Below are positions 22,667-34,689 of a stretch of 64,000 nucleotides of DNA, in pieces; position 1 is the stretch's first letter; each line of letters begins with the position of its first letter. A program made the translations under genes and the position numbers. This DNA is from Tachypleus tridentatus (lineage: Eukaryota > Arthropoda > Merostomata > Xiphosura > Limulidae). The DNA lies in contig NC_134833.1 in the NCBI RefSeq assembly GCF_004210375.1, positions 140,608,127-140,672,126 on the forward strand. Reading direction: 5' to 3'. The notes below the pieces were generated by a model that was not told where the DNA came from, ran no database searches, and was given only the letters and a program-made list of their open reading frames with translations.

Positions 22667-22789
22667 CTAGACGCGCTGTTTCTGTAAGTTCCACAACTTC
22701 AATGTGTGGTCTTTAGAAGTAATGATTAGTACTGACTCATCAGGTTGGAAAGTCAAAGTTCGGACACCATCAAAGTAGAATATACGTTG
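22667..22789 (-). pseudogene. striatin-like WD40 repeat fragment
   Basis: The minus strand translates to about 40 residues, including FDGVRTLTFQPDESVLIITS followed by KDHTLKLWNLQKQRV and a stop. The pattern F-D-G-V-R-x-L-x-F-x-P ... DHTLKLWNLQK is the first WD40 repeat of striatin (STRN/Cka), the scaffold subunit of STRIPAK phosphatase complexes. Past the stop, a shifted frame reads ARLDEEPSF, resembling the striatin segment that follows (S-L-D-x-E-P). No clean splice donor or acceptor borders the fragment, and the frame breaks, so a processed pseudogene or decayed exon copy is most likely. An isolated real exon with a sequencing error cannot be excluded. Confidence 0.65.
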
Positions 22790-25042
22790 TGATTTATTGA
22801 TATGTCGATAAACCAGGAAGACAAACCAATTGCTGTTAACCAATCAAGAAGGGTGAAGATCCACTTGTAGTTTACTATCCAACGTCCCTTAAAACATGTC
22901 AGTCTGCTGCTTAAGTTCCTCTTCTTTAACTAATTCCAGTCACAATAAAACAAAAAATGGATAATGACAGCTCTATCTTCCCACATGTTGTTGGGTCGGT
23001 AACTTCACAAAGTCTAACAGACCAATGAGAAAACACATATGGTCTAGACTAACAACAACCAGTGAAGCAACAAGTCTAGTGTCAATAACGAATTTTCTAT
23101 GATACACTAAAACTAATATATATACAGAAAATTTAATGATGTATGTAATCCGAAATTATAGAAAGATGTTGCTTACGATATAAACACAGCATGGTTGGGA
23201 AAATACCCTCAAAGAAGGGAAACGTTGCAGCTGTGAACGTAAATGCCAAGAGAATGAAACTTTGGAGGTACCTGTGAATGACGAAACGTGTAGGAAAAAT
23301 TTACGTGTGGGTAGATATGAATTACGACATCAGTGGGAAAGGTTTTTCGAAGGTAGCTCGTAGATTACAACATCACTAGAAAGGTCATTTTTTTTTTGTA
23401 ACTGTAGGGGGTAGAACTATTTCTATTGGTACCTTTCTTGGTAAATTAAATGTGAGGCTGTGGATGTTTAGTTCTTTTTGGAACCATTGTTTAAATAAGC
23501 GTTTTAGAATTTATTGGAAATGATTTCAGAATATGAAAACCTATTACTGGAAAAAAATGCTGAATAGATTGAAATATCTGCTCCAGTCTCCACAATAATG
23601 AAATTTCTTTATGCGGTACCCTTTAATAATTCTGTGTATATATATAATGTTTATAATACAGTATTTAATCACCATCTTGTGTTTTTTGATTGATCCCACG
23701 CTTTCCAAATATTTCATTTGTTAAAAGACATGTATATCGTTCGATATATTACATGTTTATTTCAGACTGGTTATTCTAAAGTTTTGAGCGACAAAATACT
23801 TAGTATAAATTACATGTTATCCGTTCTATCGAAGTAATTTAGACAAATTAAAGTCTTAACAAGTTTAAAATAAGTTTTTTTTTTTTGGAATTAACAAATA
23901 CAATATTACGTAGACGAAGAACGTGAATTTTTGTCAATGTAGAATTATATATGTAAAACGTTCGTACGCGCAAGCTCACAGATTCGACCGTGAGGGTTCA
24001 CGTGCCCATCTTCTTTCAACAAGATAAGATCTTCTCATTAATCAATTATCTTGTTGTACTCTATATAAGGCCTGTTTTTGTACGTTCTAAAATTGTTACC
24101 CTTGTCATATTAGGTTAGTTGAAGTCCTACTCTTTTTCGCGCATGTGCTATGGTGAATAATAATTAGGCTTAGAGTTGTGTTGACGTGCGAAACACACCA
24201 TATTTCAAACTTTATTTTTATCTGGTGTGCAGTTCACCTGACAAAATAATTAAAAGATTGTAATATGTATGCAAATTACTAAATGAATGTAGACATACCT
24301 CGTGTTAGTAAGATGCGTCCTGATCACGTGATCTCAGCCCAAATATCGCATGAAGTGTGTGGGTTGTTTGCCGCCTTCGCAGTTCATCTTCTGCCAACCA
24401 GGTAATCAATCGGCCTTTATAACCTTTTACTTTTCAATATTACAGCGCTCAGAAAATGATGGATTATATATTTTTTCCTTTATCTTGAGAACTTTCTTTT
24501 TTAATGAAATGTTCCCTTGAGGACTTTGTTAATATATTTTTTATTATTAGTTCATTTTTTAATCAATTTTTTCTTTTTATTTGTTATGCTTCCATCTTTC
24601 ATTAGGCCAGTGTTATTTTGTCTACCAGACTTTCGGATCTGCAGTGTAACTATATCTTTTTCTCTTTAGTTGCGACATTTCTCACTTTTCTTCTTTAAAT
24701 AATTATCCTGTAAGTTTAGTCAAAACAATGATTTTTTTTCAGATTGTACCATAGTGACAATCGTTTTTTTTTCGGTATACGAGTTTTTTACATTAATTAT
24801 TTGTTCATCACTTTAACGGGATTAAGTCATTGATATTATAATTAGGCTTAATATTCTAATTTGTTTTTATTTTGTTTACCGAAAAGCATAGTATGTTGTT
24901 TTGGTACTTTATGGCTTAAAACAACTGGGCTATCTGCGTCACGTTGTTTAGTGATCTTATGTCCGTAACTCTGTGTCGCTGTTTTTTTATTATTACTTGT
25001 TAACGTTCATGAATGAGGGTGTATGATGGTTTTGTTAAGGGT
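22790..25042. other. no gene recognised; one decayed SINE-B trace
   Basis: 22800-22960 could be an upstream part of the striatin-like fragment, but no residue pattern confirms it. 24905-24975 (GGGCTATCTGCGTCACG, CTTATGTCCGTAACTC) is a faint reverse SINE-B. The rest is AT-rich with nothing recognised. Confidence 0.4.
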
Positions 25043-25302
25043 CTGGGTGTGATCTAGTTAATGTGTTCAGACTATGAATCGGAGGGTTCATGATTCGATT
25101 CCCGTTACCAAAACAACAAACAAAAAACGCTCATTCCGAGAAAGTGAGTATGCTACAAGTGACGACCAAGTCCCACTATTGGGCCTAATTGAATACTGTA
25201 GAGTATAGTCTACCTTTCCTCTAAACCTACCAGTTAACAAATGAGGATAGCTATACATAGATAGCTGTTCGGCATTCCCTAAAGTTCTGAAACAAACTGT
25301 TG
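25043..25302 (+). mobile_element. SINE-A copy, strongly diverged
   Basis: The tRNA-like head shows B box TGATTCGATTCCCG near 25091-25104. The body retains AGTCCCACTATTGGG, TACCTTTCCTCTAAACC and ATAGCTGTTC in the family order. Confidence 0.65.
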
Positions 25303-25441
25303 TTAGGTAACAAAAAAAAAAAAAAAAAAGATTTATAACCACATACGTATTTCAGTGTTTTACCAGAAGCAAAGGTTTATCAAGTCCTCTACTGGGGATG
25401 TATTTTCTATACCTGGCTAGGCTTTTTTTTTTAACACTATT

Positions 25442-25760
25442 TTGCCGTGGGCGAGTGTGGCGGCGCGGTGTCCGAGCGGCCGGCATGGTGGCCGCCCAGA
25501 AAGACGGCACCCTAGTGGGCTGGTGGCACAGCTGAATAGTTCGTGGCTCCAGCGCGTCGACGGACCCACAGCTCTGCTGATGCTCCTGTCTCAGCCTGAA
25601 ATCCTTAGACTAATCTTCATTACACACTCTGGAAAGCAAAACAATGGCGTTGCCAAGCGACGTCGCAAACGTCTCGAAGGCGCGTGGGCTCGATCCGCAG
25701 GGACGAGGAAGGAAGGTGGGCCACCCCACCAAGCTCCACACCTTAATCTTGTATTAACAC
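25442..25760 (+). promoter_or_regulatory. CpG-rich island with possible first coding exon
   Basis: Strong GC and CpG enrichment (GGCGGCGCGGTGTCCGAGCG, GCGCGTCGACGG) is abruptly bounded by AT-rich DNA. Within it, an ATG at 25644 in good context (AAAACAATGG) opens a frame beginning MALPSDVANVSKARGLDPQG. It reaches a possible donor AAG/GTGGGC near 25713 or a stop about 38 codons in. I do not recognise the protein. It looks like a promoter plus 5' exon of a plus-strand gene, but no downstream exon was found in the window. Confidence 0.35.
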
Positions 25761-26147
25761 TGTCTTAGGTGTCACCTTGCGTAAGTGAGTTTTGGGTTGC
25801 ACGGTACAACTTTATTTAAAAAAAACAAAAATTACATGATCTGTAACAGTTGTATTGTTTCAACTTGAAAGTAGTCAAGATATTTATGAACAAAGACCAT
25901 TGAAAAATACATTTCAAAATCACTGAGAAATTATATTTTATTACTATAATATTGCATCAAATTACTGTCAACATGAATCTGGAGTTAATAACTTGGATTA
26001 TTAAAATTAATCAGTAGAAAAGTTGAAACTTCACTTATCTCGTTGTTTACGACATTAATTTAGACCCTAGGAGACGCGTAAATATAAAACGAAACGTTTT
26101 GTCAAAAAAAATCACAACAATAACGTTAAAAAGTAAATTTCTTTTAT
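25761..26147. other. no gene recognised
   Basis: AT-rich; nothing recognised. Confidence 0.45.
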
Positions 26148-26262
26148 TCTTCTTTTATTAAGCACAAAACTGTGCAATAGGCTATCTGTGCTGTGCCCAT
26201 CACAGTGGTCGAATCTAATACTTTTCAGTTTTCAGGTGTACCGCTGAACCATATGGAAGTGA
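26148..26262 (-). mobile_element. SINE-B copy
   Basis: TTTATTAAGCACAAAACTGT, GGCTATCTGTGCTGTGCCC, GGTCGAATCTAATAC and GGTGTACCGCTGAACC give the reverse SINE-B order. Confidence 0.78.
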
Positions 26263-26748
26263 ACATAAAAATATGTTACATTTTTAAATATATACATAGA
26301 TTTAGGCTTAGAATTTAAATCTGAAAACCCTTACACACCACATCTGACTTTAAAGACGTATAGGCTACATACGTGTATTATGATACAAAAAGAACGTACT
26401 AAATTATATTATCATTACACTGTTATCTAAAATATCTTGTTATTTTGCTCTTCAATCACGTTTTTCGGTCCAAAAATACTAAATTCGTAAACCTTCTAAT
26501 ACATGTTTACCTAACCCTTAGTTCTTACGGTCAATCACATGAAAGAAATGATAGCATAGAAAACCGTAATATATAACTTTTCAGTGAGATCATCCATGTC
26601 TGTGATCTTGCATCTTTATCTTACAGTTATGGCTTGGACTAATGCGTGAATTAACTTGCTAAAAATGAAAACAAGACCTGTATTTAACTGCAAGCCATGA
26701 TTTGTAATGAAAATGGCAATCAGGAAAAGAAACAACTGGAGCATTCTA
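26263..26748. other. no gene recognised
   Basis: AT-rich; nothing recognised. Confidence 0.45.
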
Positions 26749-27003
26749 TGGCATGGCCAGGGGGTTAGGGCGATCGACTCGTAATCTGAGGGTTGCGGGT
26801 GCGAATCTCTATCACACTAAACATGTTCGCTCTTTCAGCGGTGGGGGCGGCGTTACAAAATTGGTAAAAGAGCAACCTAAAAGTTGGCGGTGGGTGGTGA
26901 TGACTAGCTGTTTCCCTCTAGTCTTACACTGCTAAACTAGGGACTAGGCTAAACTATAGCCCTCGTGTAGCTTTGCGCGACAAATCAAAATAAAAAACAA
27001 ACC
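26749..27003 (+). mobile_element. SINE-A copy
   Basis: Head GGCATGGCCAGGGGGTTAGG, anticodon-loop-like CTCGTAATC, B box GGGTGCGAATC, family core GGCGGTGGGTGGTGATGA, tail AAAATAAAAAACAAACC. A few bases are missing around the 'CCCACTATTCG' section. Confidence 0.9.
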
Positions 27004-28382
27004 ATTGTGAATTTCGTGACTATATTTATATAAGATTTGCCAGAAAGATCAGTTTAAACTGGTATTTTATGGAGTGAAGGTTTATGTAGTTACTCTTTTG
27101 ATAAAGTTTATTTTGCATTATAATATACAAGACTTAGGATGTTTTGTTTTTATTTTCTTCATATAAATATTTCTGTGTATGAAAAACAGTATAAATTCAT
27201 TATCTCACCAAAGAACATAAGAATCAGCTGTATGCAGATAAGTCGACAATAAACTTTGTGTCAATACAAAACGACTTATTTTCTCCAACTGCAGAACTAC
27301 ACCTCTAAAATAATATCTTATCTATTCAGACAAATGATAAGAGTTCATGAAATAAATTATCGATGACTATAAATTGGTGGGATTTGATGTTGTTCAAGTT
27401 CGTGTGAGTTTGAACAGAAGTGGTCTGGTTATTAAGGAATAGAAACTAACTTTCAATCGACTCCACAAACTTTGTCGAAACTGAAACTAACACAACTTTT
27501 ACACAGTTATTTTCATCTTTTTATGTTTAAAATACCATATGTTTATATCATGTTATGTTCAGACTTACATGCATAATTAAACACAAAATCAAACACAACA
27601 ATAAGCAAAATCTCTGAACATAATTTATCGTTAACTCTATTTTATTTACAAGTAACTTGGTGATTTAAACACTTCACCCTATTATTCGTGTCAATAAACA
27701 CAAAATTTCGAACTTTACTTATCTTTACACTTGTGTTACATTTCTTATGCTTCTTTCATCTATGCCAGGGGGCGTATACACATTCCTAACTTTCGATCAC
27801 GCTAGATGTCCCTTCTTTGGTTACAATTGGACATGAAATTGCGAACCGTATAATTAGTTACAATGTACAGTATAATTTCACAACTTTATATATTACCTTG
27901 AATTTTTATTGATTTAAAAATATACAAACATAGTTCATATCAATATTTTCTATAAAGGGTAAACAGTTATGGTCAAAGTTTCGTTAGTAATGCGTTTCAA
28001 ACATTTCCTTAAGTCAGTTTGCTTGCTCTAGAACTAAGTGTGTTATATCAATAACACAACAACCATAAAACACGAGCGACCTGTCACTTACTGACAAGCC
28101 TGTGGTATTTGAAAATAAACACCTGTCAGTTGGTAAGTGAAAATAATTTACGTTAATTTTTATTAAGGTTTTCAGTTTCTACTGAGTTCAAGTGTTTAGA
28201 CTAAATAAATAAATTCCTGCGGACCTAACCCCTTCATGAACCTTACCCCTGTAATCTCAACTATTGAGGACGCGGCCGTGAAAGTAATAATAATAATAAT
28301 GATTCATTATAAGGCTGATCTCTAAGCTGTCACACAGAAATATCTCAAATTCCTTTAAAGACGACGTGTTTATAGAGAGATT
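27004..28382. other. no gene recognised; short (ATA)n run
   Basis: A trinucleotide run AATAATAATAATAAT lies near 28285. Nothing else is recognised. Confidence 0.45.
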
Positions 28383-28560
28383 GCTTGTTTTTCTTTGAAT
28401 ATTTGTGCACAGCTAGTTACACAAGGGCTACTGCACTAGATGTCCCAAATTTTAAACTGATACACTAGAGGGAAGGCAACTAGTCAACAGCACCAGTCGC
28501 CAATTCTGTGGCTACTCTTGTATGACCGAATAATAATATTCCCAGTTTGTTTCTGAAGGA
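28383..28560 (-). mobile_element. SINE-A copy, diverged and lacking the head
   Basis: GCTTGTTTTTCTTTG, GTGCACAGCTAGTTAC, ACTAGAGGGAAGGCAACTAG, CCAGTCGCCAATTCTGTGG and TATGACCGAATAATA follow the reverse SINE-A order; the tRNA-like head is not recognisable. Confidence 0.7.
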
Positions 28561-28789
28561 GAAAAGTCCACCTTTCTAAAGCGCTCGGGTTATAGGGTTT
28601 TTATTAATTTTGTACCAATACTTATTGAACCTACGTATTTTTTTTCTTTTGTATCATCAATGAGATTTATTTTTACTCTTATAATACACCCACAACCGCA
28701 TATCCCCTTTTGTTATTTTTTATAACAAAACATCAGATACACAATCCGGTACAATAACGGTTGGGCCACGCTTAGTCCTTCACTCAAGA

Positions 28790-29053
28790 TGGTCAGGTGG
28801 TTAAGGCATTCGATTCGTAATCTGAGGATTGCGGGTTTGAATCTCCATCACACTAAACATGCTCGTCCTTTCAGCCATAGGGGCGTTATAATGTGACGGT
28901 CAGTCCCACTATTCGTAGGTAAAAGAGTAGCCCAAGAGTTGACGGTGGGTGATGGTGACTAGCTACCTTCCCTCTATTCTTACATTGCTAAATTAGGGAC
29001 AGCTAGTGCAGATAGCCCTCGTGTAGCTTTGCGTGAAATTCAAACAAACAAAT
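28790..29053 (+). mobile_element. SINE-A copy, full length
   Basis: Head TGGTCAGGTGGTTAAGGC, B box GGGTTTGAATC, tail CAAACAAACAAA. An 11-bp target-site duplication TTCACTCAAGA lies at 28779-28789 and 29054-29064. Confidence 0.93.
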
Positions 29054-29064
29054 TTCACTCAAGA

Positions 29065-29379
29065 ATATGCAACAATATTCTTATGACTTTTACCCACAAT
29101 CCAAATAGCCAGCCAAGTATGGCTGGAAAAGTTTAACATAACGCCACGTGCAAATATTTATACGGATAAGGTATTCAGCATTGCTGAAAGCTGAGGTTTA
29201 ATAGACATACATTCTCCGAGTTCTTATGTTACTTAAGGTCTGGGGAGTAAAAACAAATAAGATCACTCATTTTCAAAAGATTGATTCTAGTTGGTAACTG
29301 AACTTTTTACACCTATCTTTTTGAAAGGTGTACTGTAAAAATGTGGGAAAAAATGACACAGTAATAACAACCCTGCCCG
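29065..29379. other. no gene recognised
   Basis: AT-rich; nothing recognised. Confidence 0.45.
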
Positions 29380-29495
29380 TCCCCCAGTGGCTCAGCGGTA
29401 TGTTTGCGGACTTACAACGCTAGAAACCGGGTTTCGATACCTGTGGTGGACAGAAATCAGATGACCCTTTGTATAGCTTTGTGCTTAACAACATC
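29380..29495 (+). mobile_element. SINE-B copy, well preserved
   Basis: Head CCCCAGTGGCTCAGCGGTAT, then GCGGACTTACAACGC, B box GGGTTTCGATACC, and tail half GTATAGCTTTGTGCTTAAC. This is the best-preserved plus-strand SINE-B in the window. Confidence 0.88.
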
Positions 29496-30104
29496 GAATT
29501 TAATAATACTGGTAAAAAATAACACCACTAGTAAAGCTAAACGGACAAACATTTTACCTGTTGACGTAAAAACTTTAAAATACTTTTTATTATTATTACT
29601 TTTTATTCATTTGCGCCATTTTTTTTCACTTTGCATTGTTAATGATGCCACTTGTATTGTTATAATTCCTTCTCGGTTCAACTTTGAAACAATATCCTAC
29701 CTGTGTTCCTCTCTTTAACTGTATTACATGTAAAAACATGAATAAATACCTCAAGATAAGTTACATGTTCTTCTCATTTTTGTAATTGCACTTGTAAATT
29801 TATATGGATAAGAATACTCTTTCTGTAAAACAATTAAAGTTCAATATATCTTCGTACGACAAGATTACATTTTACTATTTCAGTTCGGTTAAAACAGATA
29901 ATAAATCCTTTCTGTTTCAGAACATGAATGTTTTCCTCCCTATTACTTAAGTCTGTATTTGTGACTGAACTAGGCACCACTAACGACATTTCATTTTAAG
30001 TTAAACCACGGTTAAACTTTCAAAACGAAAAAAATATTTCCGAAGTAGGCTTAGCAAATGATAAGCGTTTTTATTTTTTTTTCAGTTTCGCTGATGGATG
30101 TTTG
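29496..30104. other. no gene recognised
   Basis: Open frame to 29718 continues out of the SINE and has no domain. Confidence 0.45.
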
Positions 30105-30245
30105 TTGGTGTGTTTGTTTTAGCGCAGAGCCACATATTAGGTAATCTACGCGCTCTGTTCAAAGCACATTCCAAAGGGAAATCGAACATGGATTTATAGC
30201 ATTGCAAGTACGCAAACTTACCCCTACGTATTAGCCCATCAGGGA
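30105..30245 (-). mobile_element. SINE-B copy, diverged
   Basis: GTGTTTGTTTTAGCGCAGAG, AATCGAACATGGATTTATAG and GTACGCAAACTTACCCC follow the reverse SINE-B order. Confidence 0.7.
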
Positions 30246-30484
30246 CACGCTGATTAATCTGTTTTTGTTGTTTATGTAGTTGTATAGGGATGACTCCAAC
30301 TGAATACTATACATATTCTAGCATGATAAATACAAATAATGCATAAACTTACGCTTAGTATATGTTATCGGTAAGTAATAAAATAACCTCCGTCCTCCCT
30401 CTTCGTGTTAGAAGGTTGTGGTTATGCTGGCGTTTTTAATTTCGCATTAAATATAAAAGAAACTTTTTAGGTTGTCACAAACGT

Positions 30485-30605
30485 GCACCCTTCTAGTGCA
30501 GTGGTAAGTCTACGGATTTATAACGTTAAAATCAGAGGGTTCGATTCCGCTCGGTGGGTTCCGCAGATATCCCAATGTGGCTTTGTTATAAGAAAAACAC
30601 ACCCA
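30485..30605 (+). mobile_element. SINE-B copy (variant with GCTTTGTTATAAG tail)
   Basis: CTTCTAGTGCAGTGGTAAGT, GGATTTATAACG, B box GGGTTCGATTCCG and TGTGGCTTTGTTATAAGAAA match the variant seen at 52222. Confidence 0.85.
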
Positions 30606-31104
30606 TTATAAACATAATGACCTGCTTACAAATGAAAACTAATTTCTTATGTCTGTAACAAATAAACAAATGTCCGTATATAAATTGTGCTATTATTTTA
30701 GACCTACTAGAAATAATACCAAATCAGTAGAATACTCACGAGCAACATCCAAGAAAAATTTAGATATTTTATTAATTGAAGAGTACGCGTATTCGTTCAA
30801 CCACTTATGCACAAAACTAATGTTTAAAGGTATTTAACATTAATTCACGAGTTAAACATTTTGTTACTCGTATCGATCGGTTTGTTGTTGAATTTCTTTG
30901 AAAGCTACACGACGGTTATAATTTATCAGTGTAAGACAAAAGGGAAGGGAACTAAAACAGATTTACAAAAGTTAATTTTCTGTTACTTCTTCAATATATT
31001 CAAATTCATGTTCAACTTGTATAAATATTTCATAGTTTTCACTGCGTTTTTATTTTCAAAACATTATTCGATATTATAATTTAAGAAAATTGGATATTAA
31101 AGGT
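30606..31104. other. no gene recognised; small SINE-A fragment
   Basis: 30878-30951 (GGTTTGTTGTTGAATTTC ... CAGTGTAAGACAAAAGGG) is a reverse SINE-A tail fragment. The rest is AT-rich. Confidence 0.45.
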
Positions 31105-31185
31105 TGGTAGGTGTTTCATCATAGCAAAGTCACATCAGGCTATCTGCTGTGTCCACCGAGGGGAATATTAAGCTTTTGCGTATTT
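31105..31185 (-). mobile_element. SINE-B fragment
   Basis: TAGCAAAGTCACATCAGGCT and GCTGTGTCCACCGAGGGGAA match the tail half of reverse SINE-B. Confidence 0.65.
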
Positions 31186-32295
31186 AATTTAGAATATAAA
31201 TATATATATTCGAAAAACTATACTTCGTTTTAAAGGAAACAGCTTACTATCCATTGAAACTCCTATTTTAAGATATTAATTTAAACTTTAAAAAAATCAC
31301 ATCTAGCTATTATTACTGGTATTAAGTTACTGCTATAATATTATTTGATTTTAGTTCACCTACAACAAACTTATGACGTTTTATTCAAAATGTTCAAACT
31401 ACATTATTAATTTTCTAAACTTTAAATTGTCTATTTTGGCTGTAAACTTAATAAATTAAAATTATATATGCGTTTTAGCAACTAATTTATGCCAATTTTT
31501 ATGACAGGACATTTAAAAAAGACGACATTTTGCACTTGTTTAATAACCTTATAAAATTATTGTTATTCTTATTAGTGACACCAGGCGACTGCTTTTATAA
31601 AAATAAATAGTTTTCTCATGAAATTAAATAAAAACCTTAATATTTATTTAATCAGTTTTTCATCTCGTATATCTTCATGATCCACATAGTTAAAATAAAA
31701 TTAAACATATTTTTGTTTATCCACTTTATTGTCTTAAAGTGTAGGCCTAATCTATGTCAGCAGTGAGCTTATTATATGCAAATTGTGATATGTTACACTT
31801 CATTTCTAGCTTTTCAATCCTTTCATTTATCGTGTTGGTGAATGGTAGGTATAGGCTTAAGTACGACCTTATAGCCAGCACACTCACACTCAACGGTTAG
31901 CTGAAATTGCTGTAATTTTTTGTTAACACGGTGTCGGGCAATGTACAGAAGCATTTTGTAGGTATACCTCTTTTATGCATGTCTACATATGGGACTATCG
32001 CCACAATCTTACGATGTAGAGCTGATATTGTTGATCGTATCATACGTAGCGGCGCCACAGCCGTTTCAGACGATATTACCCTGCATGTGTGATACGACTA
32101 CTGCAGTACAGTTGGAACCTGGATGACGGCAACCAGTCTATAGCGTGATTCCAGGATTCAAATAAGCTCGGACAATAAATAAGGGCATTGACTAGGGTCA
32201 TATAGCTATGCTAGCATTACGTCTTGGTTAAAGGTCGTTTGGTCTCTAAGCCTTTATCATGATAAAATATTTTCTTAACGTCACATCATTCTTTC
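31186..32295. other. no gene recognised
   Basis: AT-rich to about 31830, then somewhat richer in GC (for example CGTAGCGGCGCCACAGCCG at 32044-32062) without an identifiable frame. Confidence 0.4.
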
Positions 32296-32390
32296 GTGAA
32301 CAGTGTCTCAAGCCACTGGCGCCGCCACACGGTTGAGTTTAGTACAAGTAACTACAACGCCAACCTGGCGTCAGATTTCTTACAGATGGT
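32296..32390 (+). other. possible small coding exon of unknown gene
   Basis: A pyrimidine-rich acceptor-like CATTCTTTCGTGAACAG ends at 32302, followed by a GC-richer open frame (HWRRHTVEFSTSNYNANLAS) and donor-like sites (ATG/GTGAAAG near 32388, GG/GTAATA near 32399). I do not recognise the peptide. The splice-like borders and base composition are the only support. Confidence 0.2.
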
Positions 32391-32589
32391 GAAAGTGGGT
32401 AATAAGGAAAACAAAACCAGTTCTAACAATAATAATTACAGTAAAAAAGAAGAAACGCATTTTTCCTGCCATAATGTTTTATTAGTGAAATATCCAAATA
32501 AAAAATAAAGCAACAAGTACAAATATATACACAATTTTGAAGTCACTATAAGGAATTTATAGCTTAACAATTACCTTCACGTGAACGTT
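32391..32589. other. no gene recognised
   Basis: AT-rich; nothing recognised. Confidence 0.4.
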
Positions 32590-32690
32590 AATTGATTTGT
32601 TGTTTATATCAAAGCCTCATTTGGCTATCTGCTGTGTCTACCTCAGGAAAGAGAACCCCGGATTTTAGCGTTGTTTATGAATTTACAAAG
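32590..32690 (-). mobile_element. SINE-B fragment
   Basis: TTTGTTGTTTATATCAAAGC, GGCTATCTGCTGTGTCTACC and CCCCGGATTTTAGCGTTG give the reverse SINE-B order. Confidence 0.7.
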
Positions 32691-33497
32691 GAAAAGCTAC
32701 GTATAAGTTTAATGATTTATTATACTTTTCTGTATCGTAAATAAAGTATTTTTAAAGTTGGACATTACATTATATATTATATGAGTTCCATACCAAAAAG
32801 TATTTATTATGTGAGTTCCGTATCAAAAGTTGTTTATTGGATAACTATACGATAACGTAAAAGATTAAACCTATTTAATACATGTTACAAAACCAAAACC
32901 TAATTGTCATACCATGCATTTTTCTGAAATTTTTATAAAATGATTACTATCTCACAGGTTTTAAAGTCATCCTTGATGACGAAAATCCACTTGAAATAAA
33001 AATGTATTTCAGAACGGTTGGTGTGGGTATTAACCTAACAAGGTCAAAACGTTGTTCTCTGCTTATCAATACAGGTTTAAACTCATTTGTGATATGGTTA
33101 TTGAATAAAATTATTTACAAATTACCATCATATGATTACCATACAGTTTTAGGCCTAATTATTTCATGGTTACCACAACAAAAATAAGTAGATGTGATTA
33201 TCACGTGGCGAGGCGGAGTAAAGTGATTGCACAGAAGTTATAACAAACAGCAACAACAAATAACTTTAACATTATGCTTATATTTACAATATAACTTAGC
33301 TGAAAAAATGTAAGTTATTTATATGAACTGAGTTTCTTTATTTAAAAATAATCAGACTTCTTTTATCGTACCAACTTTCTACAAAATATAGACAGTCTTA
33401 AGTTGTTATGTGTTGTATCTTTCCAAAAGAAAATCATTAATTTATTATTGATACTTCTATTCTCTTAACAGTGTTTATTACATAATCACGCACAAAG

Positions 33498-33532
<35 letters not shown>

Positions 33533-34689
33533 ACTTGTATAGAAAACGCCAGTTGAAGTAATAATTACGGGAAATAGTTTAATACATGGGGAAATTGAAA
33601 ATGTGTAATACCCACATAATTGTGATAACGACATTATGATAGTCATTTATGATTTGTGCATAAACATTACTGACAAATGTGATTTTTTTTAATAGTTAAG
33701 TCTCCCTTCGTAAAAAAACATATATAATTTTTGTTCCACAACACTTTGTGGACTACAATTTATGTTGCATATTTAATTATTAGAGGACGTTTTTTGCATG
33801 AGTAACGATTAGTTAATCTTAAAAAAATTCCTATAGTACGTTGAAAACAAATACGATGTAAAAATACCAGGAACGAGTGAGTGCCAGGTAGTGGGTTAAA
33901 CAATGAGTTAGTGTACTTGTTCTGCAGCGCCAGTTAGGCGGCGTGATTGTTATCCTTCAGTTTTAAACTATTTTATTGTTGGACGGGTTGTGTTGGATAA
34001 TTTTGTAAAAGAAAACAGTGTGAAGTACAGTCCACGTAACGTTAATAAATTGTTTTTCAATCATTTAGCTAGAGGCCGCTTTAACTTATAGGTCAAACCT
34101 CACAAACAACGTTATGACAAACGTTTCGAAACTAACGATTCGCCTAACTCACAGATAAAGCTAATGTCACTTGCTCCTAAAAATGGCCTCACTGAGGTAA
34201 TCAATAAAAAACTCGCTAAAGAACCATTACTCTGTTTGCTAACTGAATTATAGAACTAAATGACTCATTGACTGGCACTAAACTGATTGACTGGCACTGA
34301 ACTGATTGACTCACTGAATACTTCACTGATGTTTTATTTAAATCTTGCTCTTGTTTCTACATATTTGACGGAATTGTTTGATTCTACAGAAGCCATAAGT
34401 TTCACAAACTTACTAAATACCGCATCCTGTTTCGTCTAATAAACAAATATATAAATTAAAATGTTAAAAATGTAGGTTACAGTGCTCTCCATTTCTGGAT
34501 TTCATAAACAAAAACAATAAAAAGGATTGGTGAACGAATACTTTAGTGTACTGCTATTTTGTTTTCCAAAAGCTATGAAATGCAGTTGAGATGACTTTTA
34601 TCTGTTATCATCATGTAGTGTTCTGTTACTGTAATACTTCTCTTTAAGAAGATGCTTCAGTTAATCCGTTGGTGGCTGTATTATTGGTG
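32691..34689. other. AT-rich stretch with small repeats, no gene
   Basis: It contains a two-copy tandem near 32780-32840 (GAGTTCC repeated), a repeat-tail motif at 33031-33064, and a 19-bp two-copy tandem at 34267-34304 (TGACTGGCACT repeated). An extended TA microsatellite is listed separately. No coding signal. Confidence 0.45.
33500..33530. repeat. (TA)n microsatellite
   Basis: Fifteen uninterrupted AT units preceded by a T. Confidence 0.95.
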
